Positions 22,911 through 33,880 of a stretch of DNA of 64,000 nucleotides are shown in pieces. Location: positions 331,318,374 through 331,382,373 of the forward strand of contig NC_045426.1 in the NCBI RefSeq assembly GCF_902635505.1, given 5' to 3'. A program made the translations under genes and the position numbers. A model generated the notes under the pieces. It saw nothing but the letters and a program-made list of their open reading frames with translations. It did no database searches and had not been told where the DNA came from. Each line of letters opens with the position of its first letter. Within the stretch, counting starts at the first letter, position 1. Origin of the DNA: Sarcophilus harrisii (Eukaryota > Chordata > Mammalia > Dasyuromorphia > Dasyuridae).

Positions 22911-23849
22911 TCACATTGATAAGTAACTTTTCTTCAGTACTTTCTTGACAGCCTCTTTCACCTCTTTGTTCCTCAAACTGTAGATGATAGGATTCAGCAT
23001 AGGAGTCACCACAGCATACAAAACAGTGAATAATTCATCTGAAATTTGAGCTTCTTTGCTCTTGGGTTTCATGTACATGAAAATAATTGTCCCATAGAAT
23101 ATAATCACCACAGTTAAGTGGGCTGAGCAAGTGGAAATGGCTTTGTGTCTCCCTTCTGTTGAATTCATCCTCAGAATGGTGGAGAGAATAAAAATATAGG
23201 ATATAAAAATCAACATCACTGGAATAGGTAGGAGAATTATACTGCCCACCAACATGATAATTTCATTGAGGCTGGTATCAACACATATGAGCTTCAAGAT
23301 GGCCAAGATTTCACATGTGAAATGGCTGACCACATTGTGTCCACAGAAAGGCATCTGCATTGCAATTACAGTCTCCATAATGGATTTCAGAAAAGATAAG
23401 CTCCAGGAGAAAGCAGCCATCCCAAGGCACACTCTCTTGTTCATGATGATAGGATACCTCAAAGGATGGCATATTGCAACATAGCGATCATATGCCATCA
23501 TGGCTAGGAGAATACATTCTGTCGATCCTGTGGCAAGAGAAAGGCACATCTGCACAGCGCAGCCAATGAAAGAAATTGTTTTTCTTTTAGATAGGAAATT
23601 CACCAGCATTAAAGGAATAAAGGTTGATGTGTAACAAACGTCCAGGAAAGATAGGTTGCTGAGGAAGAAATACATGGGGGTATGGAGGTGAGAATCCAGT
23701 ATGCTGATGGCAATGATAATTCCGTTCCCCACCAGAGTGATCAGGTACATTACCAGGCACAGCACAAACAGGAGACTCTCCAATCTGGGGTAGATGGAAA
23801 ATCCTTTCAGAAAGAATTCAGTGATAACGGTGGCATTGACTGTTTCCAT
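22911..23849 (-). CDS. Olfactory receptor, class II, OR13-like
   Basis: A 312-residue odorant receptor with the complete family motif set. Seen: NAT glycosylation site (5-7), GNG in TM1 (41-43), [19 protein letters not shown] (55-73), C97 and C179 for the disulfide with C169 and C189, [10 protein letters not shown] (118-127), SY in TM5 (217-218), KAISTCSAHL (236-245; the usual F is I), and [19 protein letters not shown] (282-300). CEILAILKLICVDTS and the KPKSKE block before TM7 fit OR13, with a resemblance to OR13F/OR13C that I recall but could not test. It and the receptor at 10204-11133 share most motif blocks and about 60% of residues by eye, which suggests tandem duplication. The frame is unbroken and the length is normal, so it is probably functional. 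An out-of-frame ATG sits 5 bases before the chosen start (23852-23854); the chosen one gives the normal N-terminus. Confidence 0.97.
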   Translation of the reverse strand: METVNATVITEFFLKGFSIYPRLESLLFVLCLVMYLITLVGNGIIIAISILDSHLHTPMYFFLSNLSFLDVCYTSTFIPLMLVNFLSKRKTISFIGCAVQMCLSLATGSTECILLAMMAYDRYVAICHPLRYPIIMNKRVCLGMAAFSWSLSFLKSIMETVIAMQMPFCGHNVVSHFTCEILAILKLICVDTSLNEIIMLVGSIILLPIPVMLIFISYIFILSTILRMNSTEGRHKAISTCSAHLTVVIIFYGTIIFMYMKPKSKEAQISDELFTVLYAVVTPMLNPIIYSLRNKEVKEAVKKVLKKSYLSM

Positions 23850-23877
23850 TTCATTATTTCCCTCTTATCTGAAAGAT

Positions 23878-23894
23878 CTGGAGAAAGAAGAAAT
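23878..23894 (-). other. Candidate splice acceptor for a 5' UTR intron of the receptor
   Basis: On the minus strand a pyrimidine tract (tttcttctttctc) ends in CAG, 28 bases before the receptor's start codon. Most OR genes have a noncoding first exon spliced to the coding exon, so a site here is expected; use is not shown. Confidence 0.45.
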
Positions 23895-24404
23895 ACTGGT
23901 GGAACTATTGAAATTTTCATAGACTCTATGGTCAAAGACCCGTTGTCTGTTTTCTAACTTTGCAAACCTGGGATGCTCATAAGGGACAGTTAGAGAGGGA
24001 ACTGTAGGTGAAGGAAGGAAAGGACTGCCCAGTGATTTACTATTTTCACATTACTCTGGGTCTTTGCAGCAGATTAGAAGGAAGGAGCCCTTAGGGCAAG
24101 AGGATCGAGGTTCATTATTGACCTAGAAGAAAGAAAGGATGGGTTTGGGGTGCACTTCAAAGATTTGGTGACTAGAGGAGAAGGATTGCCTTCTCTTGAT
24201 CAGCACCACCCACAGATGCCATCTAAAGATATACTTCTCCCTCTTTTATAAGGTAACAAAATGGGGACCTTTTAAGACATGCCTTAAAGCATATTCTACC
24301 TCAAAGAGGATAATGGACCTGAGGAACAAGGGATCAAGGAAAAGGAATCTTTCTTATGGATCCTTTTGCCTTTTTTATAAAGGGAAACTGCTTATTTTAG
24401 GATC

Positions 24405-24600
24405 AGAGATTTAATGTTGGGAAGGATTTTAAAGGTCATCTAGTCTCCTTATCTCATTTTACAGAGCAGTAAACTGAGTCTAAGAGAAAGTAGATGTTCT
24501 GCTTGGAGGAAAACAGGTAGCGAGTATCATAGTAAAGTATTTGAACCCTAGTTTTCTGACTTCAAATCTACTACTCTTTTTACTCTACTTCTCAACCTTT
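24405..24600 (-). mobile_element. MIR-type SINE
   Basis: Antisense blocks 'aaaggtcatctagtctcctt', 'tcattttacagagcagtaaa', 'ctgagtctaagagaaagtag' and 'gaaccctagttttctgactt'. Confidence 0.65.
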
Positions 24601-24620
24601 TATGTTGCTTTGATTTTCAT

Positions 24621-24622
<2 letters not shown>

Positions 24623-24662
<40 letters not shown>
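24623..24662. repeat. (GT)n microsatellite
   Basis: About 20 gt units. Confidence 0.95.
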
Positions 24663-24664
<2 letters not shown>

Positions 24665-25719
24665 TTATGTGTGATATAACTCTGGCATTTAGTGAATCTT
24701 CTGGATCCCTTTCAGAAATATTTAACGTGAATTTCCCCCACCCTCAAATATGAAGAAGAGAGGTAGTGAGCGAGGTAACAAAGGGTCTTGTACCCCTAGA
24801 AGAAGGGAGTCAAGAACACATGAGTGCTAGGGACAGAGAAGAAAGATCAGGAGGAGGAACACACCCCAGGTTGAGGTGGGGATAGATACATGGAAGCCTG
24901 ACCAGAACCAAAAAGAAAAAGGCGGGAGAACAAATAAGTAGAAGCCTGGGACAGAGATGTGGTACCTTAAGTCAGAGAGAGGGAAGACAGACAAAGGGAC
25001 ATATATCTTGTGAGGTAGGAAAAAAACAAGGTAAAGGTCTCCTCTCTAGGTCCCAGAGGTCTTAGGCCAAGCCCTCAATCCTGCTGTGCTGTGTCTGTCC
25101 TTTCTTCTGCTTCATTTGGAGGTTTTTTTTTTGGGGGGGGTGGGGGTGATAGGGGAGATTTGGGAAGCCAAGGAGGGCCAAACTAAAAGGCAGGAGCAGG
25201 GAGAAAGAGCACAAAACTGTGAAGTTAACATAGATGACTTTTGAAATGCATTTTCTTTCAGAATTTATTATTTAAAATGGAATTTACATAATTTGAATTT
25301 ATGTAAAGCAATAATTATCTGTATGTACACAAATTGGTAGATAAGATAAATAAATAATAGATATATAGGGAAGTTAATATTAGTATTTCTCCTCTTCCTG
25401 AAATTCAATCAACAGTAACTGTTGATAACAGAAACTTGGTCTTTTAAATTTTAATTGAATTGTTTTTGTTATACTGTCACCAATAATTAACTAGATTTTT
25501 TTATAAAAATTAATGAGAAAATCACTTTCCCACCTACTTTTCTATTCTAACAATTGCTACCTACTTTAGGGATCAGGATCCAGATGGCACAGAGTATATG
25601 GATACAAGTAGAAACATGTAGAAAGAGAAAAGTTTGCATATAGGCAATGAGGCTCAGTCAGGAAAGTTTGCTAATGATTACAGAGGACTCTTTTTGACAC
25701 TGCTTTCAAATGAACAGAG
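24663..25719. other. No recognised gene; relatively GC-rich purine stretch
   Basis: 24740-25220 is purine-rich and less AT-rich than its surroundings, with a T-run next to a G-run (25121-25147). No frame or repeat family recognised; the remainder is AT-rich. Confidence 0.4.
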
Positions 25720-25960
25720 ATATCATGGCATAATGGGGAGAATCCTATACCTGGGTACAAAAGAGACTGGTTTAGAATTTTGCTCGAGACACTTAAAATT
25801 TTGACCCTGGACAATTCAATTAACTTTTTACAATTCTGTTTTCTCATCTATAATATAGGGTTAATAATAGTACCTGCCTCATAGTGTTATTACATATGTC
25901 CAAAGTGATTTGCATACCTTAAAACATTATATTAATGTAATTTTTAAAGCTTCATTCTCC
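25720..25960 (+). mobile_element. MIR/THER1-type SINE
   Basis: 'gatatcatggcataatgggg', 'tctgttttctcatctataat', 'gggttaataatagtacctgc' and 'ctcatagtgttattacatat' in sense order. Confidence 0.75.
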
Positions 25961-27239
25961 TTTCTTTACAAGAAATGATCCATTTTAGTTCTATAGCCCC
26001 TCCATCCTCCATCCAATCCCGGTGCCATTTTTTTATTTTCTCATAGAAACTTACTTCCTTGTTTTAGCACTTTTTAGTCCTGGTTGACCTGAAAGAGGAA
26101 TAAGCAAATAAGTAAGTGAGTGCACAGAGATCATGATAATGCTAACAGGGGGATAATACAACAGCACACCAACTTGCCCTTTCTTTCCTCAGATCATTAG
26201 TCTACACACTCTTAAACAAGCTAAAGACATTATAGAGTGGTGCAGTTCTGTTTATCTTGAGCAACTTTTCCCATCTTCTGCATAAACTTATATAGTTCTG
26301 TATTTCAACATCTCTAAATGTATTGTGAATATCTACCCATATTTACAATTTATTTCTTTCTAAAATATTGGCCAGCTTACTAGAAAAAGTTCAAATACTA
26401 AATTTTAAAATGTTAACATCATTTATTTTAATGATTTATTGCTAATTTAATAACTACTTGAGTATCAAGGAAGATGAGGGGAAAAGTTACTTACATTTCA
26501 TGATCAGGCAACAAACATTTTTAAACCTTCTATGTACCAGGCACTGGGGAAACAAGCTGAACTTTGCAATTGGGAAAAGGTTGAAGGGAAACTAAACTTC
26601 AAACATTGAACTTATAGCATATCATTATGTTATCAAATTGATACTGATTATTGATTTATACCTGCCCATTTTTTTCACTTAAAATGAGCTGACTTACCTG
26701 ACAGATGAGTGGATAGAGAGAATAATTACTTTTCCTCTTTCTTTTTCTTTCTGATCTCCTCTCTCCTTTTTTCTTTTATTCTTTTTCTTTTTCTTCTCTC
26801 ATTTTCTTTTCCCCTCTATCCCTCTTATCTCTATGTATGCACACTTATTCATAATAGCTGGAGAAAGAACTACTGTAGATATCTCAGAAACACAAAACAC
26901 ATGCACAGAACTCATTATAGAACTCAAGAGATAATGGATATAAATTACCTTATATATGTTAAACACTATATAAATCCAATATTATTTTTATTATTAAAGC
27001 TTCCAGCAATATGTGTGCTGCTAAATGTTTAAGAACCAGAGTCTCTAAAGGAGAAAACTACATGCACACACACTTTTAAGCTTAATTTGCATGTCCATTT
27101 TCTTGAATCTAGACCATCAACAGACCAATAAATCAATCCCTAATTTCTAACAATTGTTGATCTAAGGATTAAATGCTCACAACAAAAATCTAACATTTGA
27201 TTCTGTTACAACTGAGTCTAGTTTATCTTTGATTGCACT
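25961..27239. other. No gene; pyrimidine-rich tract inside
   Basis: 26725-26835 is a long C/T-rich low-complexity stretch. 26500-26560 ('ttctatgtaccaggcactgg') is a scrap of the dispersed repeat that is longer at 51690-53790. The 107-codon frame here is low-complexity and not a believable gene. Confidence 0.45.
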
Positions 27240-27730
27240 CATCCACTGTTACATATCTGAAAAGACTTTGCTTATAGACAATGAGCTGGACCCAAAATTA
27301 AGGAGAAACAAGGAAGTTCATTGGATGACATTTGATGTATTACGCAGCATTATCAAAGGTTCTAAGCTTCTCAATAAAAAAAATACCTAATGCTTTCTTG
27401 GAGCCATCAAAACTATCTCACAGAACAATTGAGAGATATATGATGGGAGTTCATAGGCTACAACACATTGATATTGATGTCTAACATACAATGGTAATAC
27501 AAGTATCAAAAAGATGTAGTACTAGGAAAGTAGTTGGTTCACAAAAATAGGGAAAGTAGAAGACAACCAACTGATAGTCAAAGTTCTAAAGACACAGACA
27601 AAGGCCTTCAAGTAATCACCCTTTCTCCATGAAGAAGATTTGCAGGAGAACAGGAACAAAAGTGACAAAAGATGGTCAGGCTTGGGTAGACTATATTCTG
27701 CACAATTAGTGCTGTTGGTAACATAATATA
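27240..27730 (+). mobile_element. RTE-like LINE, 3' part of ORF2
   Basis: In broken plus-strand frames the translation recalls a non-LTR ORF2 C-terminus of the RTE type: NELDPKLRRNKEVHW (27281-27325), a TIERYMMGVHRLQHI block (27428-27472) and a KDGQAW block near 27670. No intact frame. Assignment is from memory of the family and is tentative. Confidence 0.45.
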
Positions 27731-28169
27731 TTGTCTTTTTAAAGTAGTAAAGTGAATGTTTGAGAAGTGCTGGGGACCTCATATATGAAATTTATATATA
27801 CAAAGTATATAAATTTGGTGCTCAAGAAGATGGTAGAGTTTTGTCCCAGATCCATATTCTCTAGGAATATTTCTCTTCTTTGAAGTACCAATTAATATTG
27901 CAAAATAGTCTCTGTGAAATTATCACAAAGTTCCTAAAAGTTTCTAATACTTACACATTTTATCTTCCAGTATTTACAATGGGGATAATTTAAAGCCAAT
28001 TCTAAATATCCCTCAGTTTTAAGACAATTGTCATTTTTATTGTGTTTAGTGGTAACAAAGCTCTTTAATGTAATTATCTCTTGTGATCTTCATAATAACC
28101 TTTTAATCCATTGAAGTGAATACTTTGTCTCCTGTCAAACTGCTTAAATTGTCTCAGTTTCAACTTTCC

Positions 28170-28270
28170 TTAAATCAAAATTGAGGTAATGATACTTATA
28201 CCTATTTCACAAGTTAGTTGCAAGCAAAGTACTTGCAAACTCTAAAATGTTATAGAAATGTGAACTATTA
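28170..28270 (+). mobile_element. MIR-type SINE fragment
   Basis: 'aattgaggtaatgatactta' and 'tacttgcaaactctaaaatg' match the end of MIR/Mar1 SINEs. Confidence 0.5.
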
Positions 28271-28274
28271 AGCA

Positions 28275-28402
28275 AATATATAGTATATATATTATATGTA
28301 ATATATATGTGTGTATATGTATATATACACATATGTATATATGGAGAAAGAGAGAGACAGAGAAAAGAGAAAAACAGAGGGAGAGAGGCAGACAGAGAAA
28401 CA
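28275..28402. repeat. TA/TG and GA low-complexity tract
   Basis: ta/tg repeats to about 28343, then gaga-rich units to 28402. Confidence 0.85.
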
Positions 28403-28404
28403 AC

Positions 28405-28550
28405 TTTTTACAAATACCTTATTTGATGCTTCTGACATATGAAATAATTCTGATTATAACCTTACTTTATAGCTGAGGAAACTGAGGGCAATAAAATTAA
28501 GTGACTTGTTCAGGATCACATAGTTTGTAAGTATCTGAAATCAACCACCT
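28405..28550 (-). mobile_element. Mar1/MIR-type SINE fragment
   Basis: 'agctgaggaaactgagggca' and 'agtgacttgttcaggatcac' in antisense order. Confidence 0.65.
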
Positions 28551-28669
28551 TTTCCATAAATATCACACTCCTTCCCTTCTCTCCATTTTCCTTATTTAGA
28601 TCAAGAATTTGGTCTATAGCATTTTGCCAAAGTTTTCCTGATGATTCAAGCACCAGACAGCTGTATAAT

Positions 28670-30265
28670 TATTTTCTTTAAAATTTTATTTATTTAAAAA
28701 TTACATCTTGAGTTCTTTCCTTCCTTCCTTCCTTCCTTCCAGCCCTGCATTAAAGTCAATTGAAGATATATATTTGGAACCATACATTACCTACTTCCAT
28801 GATTCAGTTCTTTCTCTGAAAGGGGGATAGTATTTTGCTTCATGAGTCCTTCATAGTTTATTTGAATGATTATATTACTCAGAATTGTTTAGTTATTCAT
28901 AGTTACTCTTAATAATATTGCTGTTACTGTATACAAATTCTCTTGGCTTTGCTCATTTCATGTTGCATTATTTCATGCAAATCTATGCAAAATCTCTCTG
29001 TTTTTTTTAAATTTACCTGCTTGTTATTTCTTACAGCACAATAGTATTCCATCACAATCACATGCCACAGCTTATTTAGCCATTCCCAAATTAATGGCAT
29101 CCCCTCAATTTCTAGTTCATTGTCAACACAAAGAAATATATAAATATTTTAGAACATATAGTTTCTTTTTCTTTTTCCTGATCATTTTATGAAACAGACG
29201 CAATAGCGATATTGCTGAGCCAAAGGGTATACACAGTTTAATGATTCTTTGGTTATGGTTTTAAATTGCTCTCCAAAATGGTTGAATCAGTTCACAATTT
29301 CATCAACAGTATATTAGTGGTCCAATTTCTCAATTTCCCTCTAACATTTGGCATTCTCCTCTTCTATCATTTTAGTCAATCTGAGATGCATGAGATGGTA
29401 TGTCAGAGTTGTTTTAATTTATATTTCTCTAATCAATAATGATTTAGAGCATTTTTTCATATGATTATATATATTTTTGATTTATTCTTCCAAAAACTGT
29501 CTGTTCACATCCTTTGACCATTCATCAATTAGGATATGAGTAATATTTTAAAATTTGATTCCATTATCTACATATTTAAGACATAAGGCTTTTTTTCTGA
29601 GAGATTGACTATGGAATTATTATTCTTAAGGTAGCTAGATTGTTCAGTGGATAGAGTGCTGCCTCTGGAGCCAGAAGGAACTGAATTCAAATCTGACCTT
29701 AGACATTTAACACTTATTAGCTGTGTGATCCTGGGCAAGACACTTAACTCCAATTGCATCACAAAACAATAAAACAAAAAAAAAATCATCCTCCTCCTCC
29801 AATTTTTCGTTTCCTCATTGGTTTTATTTGCACAAAACTTATTATTAATTTAACCAAAGTTGTCTATTTTATATCTCACAATATTGTCTATTTCTTGTTT
29901 AATCATAAATTCTTTTCCTTTCTGTAAATCTGATTGATTATATGTTCCATACTCTTCTAATTTACTTATGATATCTCCTTTTATATCTAGATCATGTATC
30001 ATGTTTGATAAATAGCATAAGATATTGTTTTATACTTAGTTTCTGCCAGATTACGTTCCAGGTTTCCCAACAATTTCTATCAGTTACTGAGTTCTTAGCC
30101 TGAAAACTTAGATCTTTGTGTTTATTGAACATGGGGTTGCCATAGTGTATATCTATTCTACCCCATTGATCCATCTTTCTATTTCTTAGACAATACTTGA
30201 TAGTTATCATACCACCTTATAATATACTTTAAGATCTGGTACTGCTAGACATCCTAGTATGTATA
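28670..30265 (-). mobile_element. Old L1 LINE 3' half, split by a SINE
   Basis: Antisense 3' UTR (28670-28980, with a CCTT repeat at 28716-28740), then the ORF2 C-terminal region ('acagcacaatagtattccat', 'ccaaagggtatacacagttt', 'tgttttaatttatatttctc', 'tctgttcacatcctttgacc'). A SINE at 29630-29785 interrupts it. The L1 resumes at 29786 and reaches about 30265 ('gatctggtactgctagacat'). All frames are broken; older than the L1 copies at 33-42 kb by its higher divergence. Confidence 0.8.
29630..29785 (+). mobile_element. tRNA-derived marsupial SINE (WSINE1-type)
   Basis: A head with tRNA-like promoter blocks: 'ggtagctagattgttcagtg', 'gatagagtgctgcctctgga', 'gaattcaaatctgaccttag', then 'gctgtgtgatcctgggcaag', 'acacttaactccaattgcat' and an A-rich tail. 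It lies within an antisense L1, so it is younger than that L1. The family name is from memory. Confidence 0.85.
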
Positions 30266-30269
30266 GTCT

Positions 30270-30600
30270 TAAAAGAGGTATTTTTAACTTGGGGCACATA
30301 GACTTCTCAATGAGTTGATGGATAGATTTCAGCATGTCTGTGAATTTGTATCCAGATTTTCCATTTATATTCAAGTAGTACTTCAGCAATATTAATTTCC
30401 ACTAAACTTTGTTTTCCTTTTTAATTTCTATTTTCTATTAATTAATTTCTATTATTTCTATTTTTATTATTTCTAATAATTTCTATTTTCTATTAATTTA
30501 TTAATAAAAATTCTATTAATTTATAATTCTGAGAAGGGATCCATAGGCTTTACCAGATTTCCAAGAATCCATTTCAGAAAAAAAAAGAAAAGAACTTGTA
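30270..30600. mobile_element. Nonautonomous DNA-transposon-like repeat
   Basis: It begins with 'tatttttaacttggggcaca' and ends with 'gaagggatccataggcttta' and 'cagaaaaaaaaagaaaagaa', the layout of a common mammalian short repeat that starts 'ttaacctggggtcc' and ends 'aaaggttaagaacc'. The interior contains a TTTCTATTAA repeat. A related end block lies at 30640-30710. I cannot name the family with certainty. Confidence 0.5.
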
Positions 30601-30639
30601 CTCTAACTAAAATTTAGAATTTTTTCAATTATTTTAAAA

Positions 30640-30710
30640 CCTTGGTTTTGAGGAATCCACAGGTTTCACCAGAATTTCAAAGGGCCCCACAAAAGTTTAA
30701 GGAACTTTGC
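30640..30710. mobile_element. Second partial copy of the same short repeat
   Basis: 'gaggaatccacaggtttcac' and 'aaagggccccacaaaagttt' repeat the end block seen at 30535-30580. Confidence 0.45.
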
Positions 30711-30715
30711 TGGCA

Positions 30716-31472
30716 AAGATTTCTTTCCTTCAATAGAAAAAAGCTTTCAGCTACATCTGCTGTGGGAAACAGCTAAGCCATCTGGGAAGAAGGTACAGAT
30801 GAGGGAATCCCACTACTGGTTCACCAACCTGAAGATAACTGTACAGATGTGGCAGCAGAAATAAGAGGCTTATTTTAACCTAAGATATTTTGAAATACTA
30901 AGGAAGGTACCTCATGAGTTAACTTAAGCAAGTCTTTTGAGCTACATAATAAAGCAGGAAACTTACTGCCAAAGGTAGAGTGTTCTATGTGAGCAGTAAA
31001 AAAATCTTTCAACCCTGGGCAGTTAGCTAGTGGCTCTCTTTTAGCCTCTTCAGAATCTCCAGAGTTTCTGAATTGGTCTTGGTTAGAGAAGCCTTCAAAT
31101 CTCTTGTTGCTCTAGGGGGACTTTGCTAGTCCCACAGGTAATTTAAAATTGAAGCTGAAATTTGCAGAGCGGAGAAACTTTGGGGGTGCTTCAGGGATAA
31201 TGTCTTGAAGACCCAATTACAGAGATTTAACTTTGAAAACTTAATTGGTGCCCAAAAGGAGTGATATTATTGGAGAATATGGAGCTAGGCAAAACTTCAC
31301 TCTCTCCATCCCATCTCAGAACTTGGAAGATCTGTTTCTCACACAGATCCCTTGAGGTCTCTGAATATCTTATATGTCACTTGAAGGAAAATTAGTGTAA
31401 AAATACCTTTGCATCAACTTTCTTCAGTCAACACAAAATAATTCACCTTCTAGTAATTGTGACCAAACACTC
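30716..31472. other. No recognised feature
   Basis: Mixed-composition sequence, not low-complexity, with no repeat family I recognise and no long frame. It could be unique DNA or an unnamed old repeat. Confidence 0.4.
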
Positions 31473-31485
31473 TGATATTTTCTTT

Positions 31486-31621
31486 TCTTTTTTTTGTTGG
31501 TGAGGCAATTGGATTTGCCCAGGGTCACACAGGTAGGAAGTAAAGTATCTGAGGTCAAATTTGAACTCAGATCCTCCTATCTTCAGGGCTGGTGCTGTAT
31601 CCACAACACCACTTAGCTAGG
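31486..31621 (-). mobile_element. tRNA-derived marsupial SINE (WSINE1-type)
   Basis: Antisense copy: T-run, 'gaggcaattggatttgccca', 'gggtcacacaggtaggaagt', 'aaatttgaactcagatcctc', 'ggctggtgctgtatccacaa', 'accacttagctagg'. It is bounded by a perfect 13-bp target-site duplication, tgatattttcttt, at 31473-31485 and 31622-31634. Confidence 0.9.
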
Positions 31622-31634
31622 TGATATTTTCTTT

Positions 31635-32329
31635 AACATGTATAAATCAGTGGTAGACATTGAGGTTTTCATGGGTTAATAAGACAAGAGTTCTTGTCTT
31701 CACATGGCTTATAATATCATAGGAGGAAATTAACCAAATATATAAATGAATATAATAAAATAGTAATCTAAGTACATAGATCCATAGAGTTCTGTGAGAA
31801 AAGATGAGGAAAATTAGTCTGAAAATCCTGGGACTTAATGTTTTTCTTCTGTAAAATAAGAGGATTATCTTAAATAACTCGACTAGGAGTAAAGAGATTT
31901 GTATTCTTGTCTTGATTTTGCTATTATGAATTATATTTAATGAACTATGAAAGTCATTCAATTCAATTCATTGGATCCCAGTTTCTTGATTTGTAAAATT
32001 AATAGTAATATTATTTCTAGCAATAATAATATAATTAATAATGATAGTAATCACTTGCATTTCTTTTATTCATAAGAGTTAAAATATTTTCCTCACAACC
32101 TGCTAAGGTAAACAGTTAAAATTTTATTATTCCCAATTTATATTTATTATTCCAAGAGCTAGTCATTTTTATCGTTCTATCATTTGTTAAACACCTTTTA
32201 TATGGAAATCAATGTTCCAAAGGCCCAAATTATAATTCTCTCAGTGCTGTTATGTGGATTTTAGAGAAAATGAAACAAAACAAAAATGAAAAAGAAAATT
32301 AAAATAACACTATGATAATCACCCAAGAT
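31635..32329. other. AT-rich region with MIR/Mar1 traces
   Basis: 31960-32010 ('ggatcccagtttcttgattt') is a MIR scrap and 32045-32140 ('cctcacaacctgctaaggta') an antisense Mar1 scrap. Otherwise nothing recognised; the 104-codon frame at 31647-31961 has no known motif. Confidence 0.4.
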
Positions 32330-32612
32330 ACAAATATGGCAGTGCCATTTCCCTTCTCCTTGACTTTGCAAAGGCAATGTCTAGAATAAATTATTCACTG
32401 CTTTCAAAATTTTACTCAATAAACATATTTTATACAAAGTCTTTCTGGATCCCAATAGCTAGTATTTCATTCCTAACTACATTGTATTTATTTATTTTTA
32501 TTCTATATATGCTTCTATATATGTGTATATGGTCTCATCTGTAAGCTCCTTAAGAATGGGCATTGTTTCATACTTTTTCTTTGTATTCCTGGTGTCTAAT
32601 TCACATGGAAAG
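32330..32612 (+). mobile_element. L2 LINE 3' end fragment
   Basis: 'aaagtctttctggatcccaa' and 'taagctccttaagaatgggc' with 'tttctttgtattcctggtgt' match the L2 3' end. Confidence 0.6.
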
Positions 32613-33654
32613 GATTAACAAATGCTCACTAATAATGGGATGCTTTGGAGAAAGGAAGGCACTGAACATCTCTTCAGCTAGCTTATATATGTTTATTTTA
32701 TTTAGTGCTCAAAGGGATTTATGTGATGTTCAGGCTGATATGGGGATTTTCCAAATCCTTTTTCAGGGTTGCTCATCTACTTTTCGTGTCTATGAAACAT
32801 TCAGCTCTTTCCTCTGGCTCCAAGAAGCTGTAGCATGCACTATATTCTGGTAACAAATTTGGTAGATAGACCAAACCAGGGTGAGGTTAATCAAAACCAC
32901 TGGTTTATTAAATATATGTTTACCTAAGAAATGTGAAGCCTTCTCTTCCTATAAAGATGTTATAGAGATGAGAAAGCTCACTGTAGCTATTGATATACTC
33001 TTAATCATCCTTTTTATAAGCAGAAGAAATGTCCATGATTTTTTCCATCTTCTGGTTTCTTTCTTGAGAATCAGTCCTTTAGTATTCCCAAATTTGTGCC
33101 ACCTCCAGGACAGGCTTTGTCTTTTGCAGTTCTAGCTAATCAAGTTCACCAATTCTAACATAGATAAACTAAGTACACAGAAACAACAAAAAGTATCCCA
33201 CCAAACTTCTTTTTATCATTTCATTTGTGATCAGCCTCAGCTCTTACTAATATTTAGTACTCCTTGTGATATATTTTTTATAGATCATGTTATTTAAAAA
33301 ATATTCTTGGTTCATAAGTCTTTTTAAAATTTAAGTTCACTACTGTAACCTCTCCCTGTGGAGTCACATTTCACTCTTTAGGCATTCGCTCTTTTTCATA
33401 CTCATTGGAATAATTTGTTTTCATCTTCAGAATTTCACCTTTTGAACTTTACATCTCCCTTGGACTGATTTACAGAATATTAGAATGCTGAATTTTACTT
33501 GAATTTAAGGCCCATATCACATTATCCCTAGATTTTCTTTCCTTATCCATTCTGTTACCCATGGTAGAATGTTCACTTTCTTCTCAGAGTTCCTGTCTTT
33601 CTAATTTGTACATTAATCCTTCCTTCTTAGGATCTAAAATACTAGTTCTTGTTC
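32613..33654. other. No recognised feature
   Basis: Two open stretches of 96 and 84 codons (32563-32853 and 32881-33135, plus strand) show no known motif and no partner. No repeat family recognised. Confidence 0.4.
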
Positions 33655-33864
33655 TATTCACTCCACCTATCCAAGAGCACTTGATATTTTTTCCAATTAT
33701 TTAGATCTGAGTTTATTTATGTGGAAAATGTTTTGTAGTTTAGTTCATATAGTTCCTGCCTTTCCCTTGGCAGATAGATTTCCAAATATTTTATTCTATT
33801 GACAGTTATTTTAAATGGAATTTCTTTTTGTATCTCTTGCTATTGGATTTTGTTGGTGATGTAT

Positions 33865-33880
33865 AAAAATGCTGCTGCTT
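33865..33880. repeat. Target-site duplication, left copy
   Basis: aaaaatgctgctgctt, identical to 35775-35790, flanking the L1 between them. Confidence 0.95.

Noticed and set aside
23254-23957. Plus-strand frames of 76 and 91 codons over the second receptor
   Set aside because: Antisense shadows of the receptor; no motif of their own.
26709-27032. 107-codon frame with a hydrophobic start
   Set aside because: The hydrophobic part is a pyrimidine-rich low-complexity tract giving F, L and S runs.
29630-29660. Possible tRNA gene
   Set aside because: The tRNA-like promoter blocks belong to a SINE with an A-rich tail; no cloverleaf was seen. The same holds for 46681-46760.
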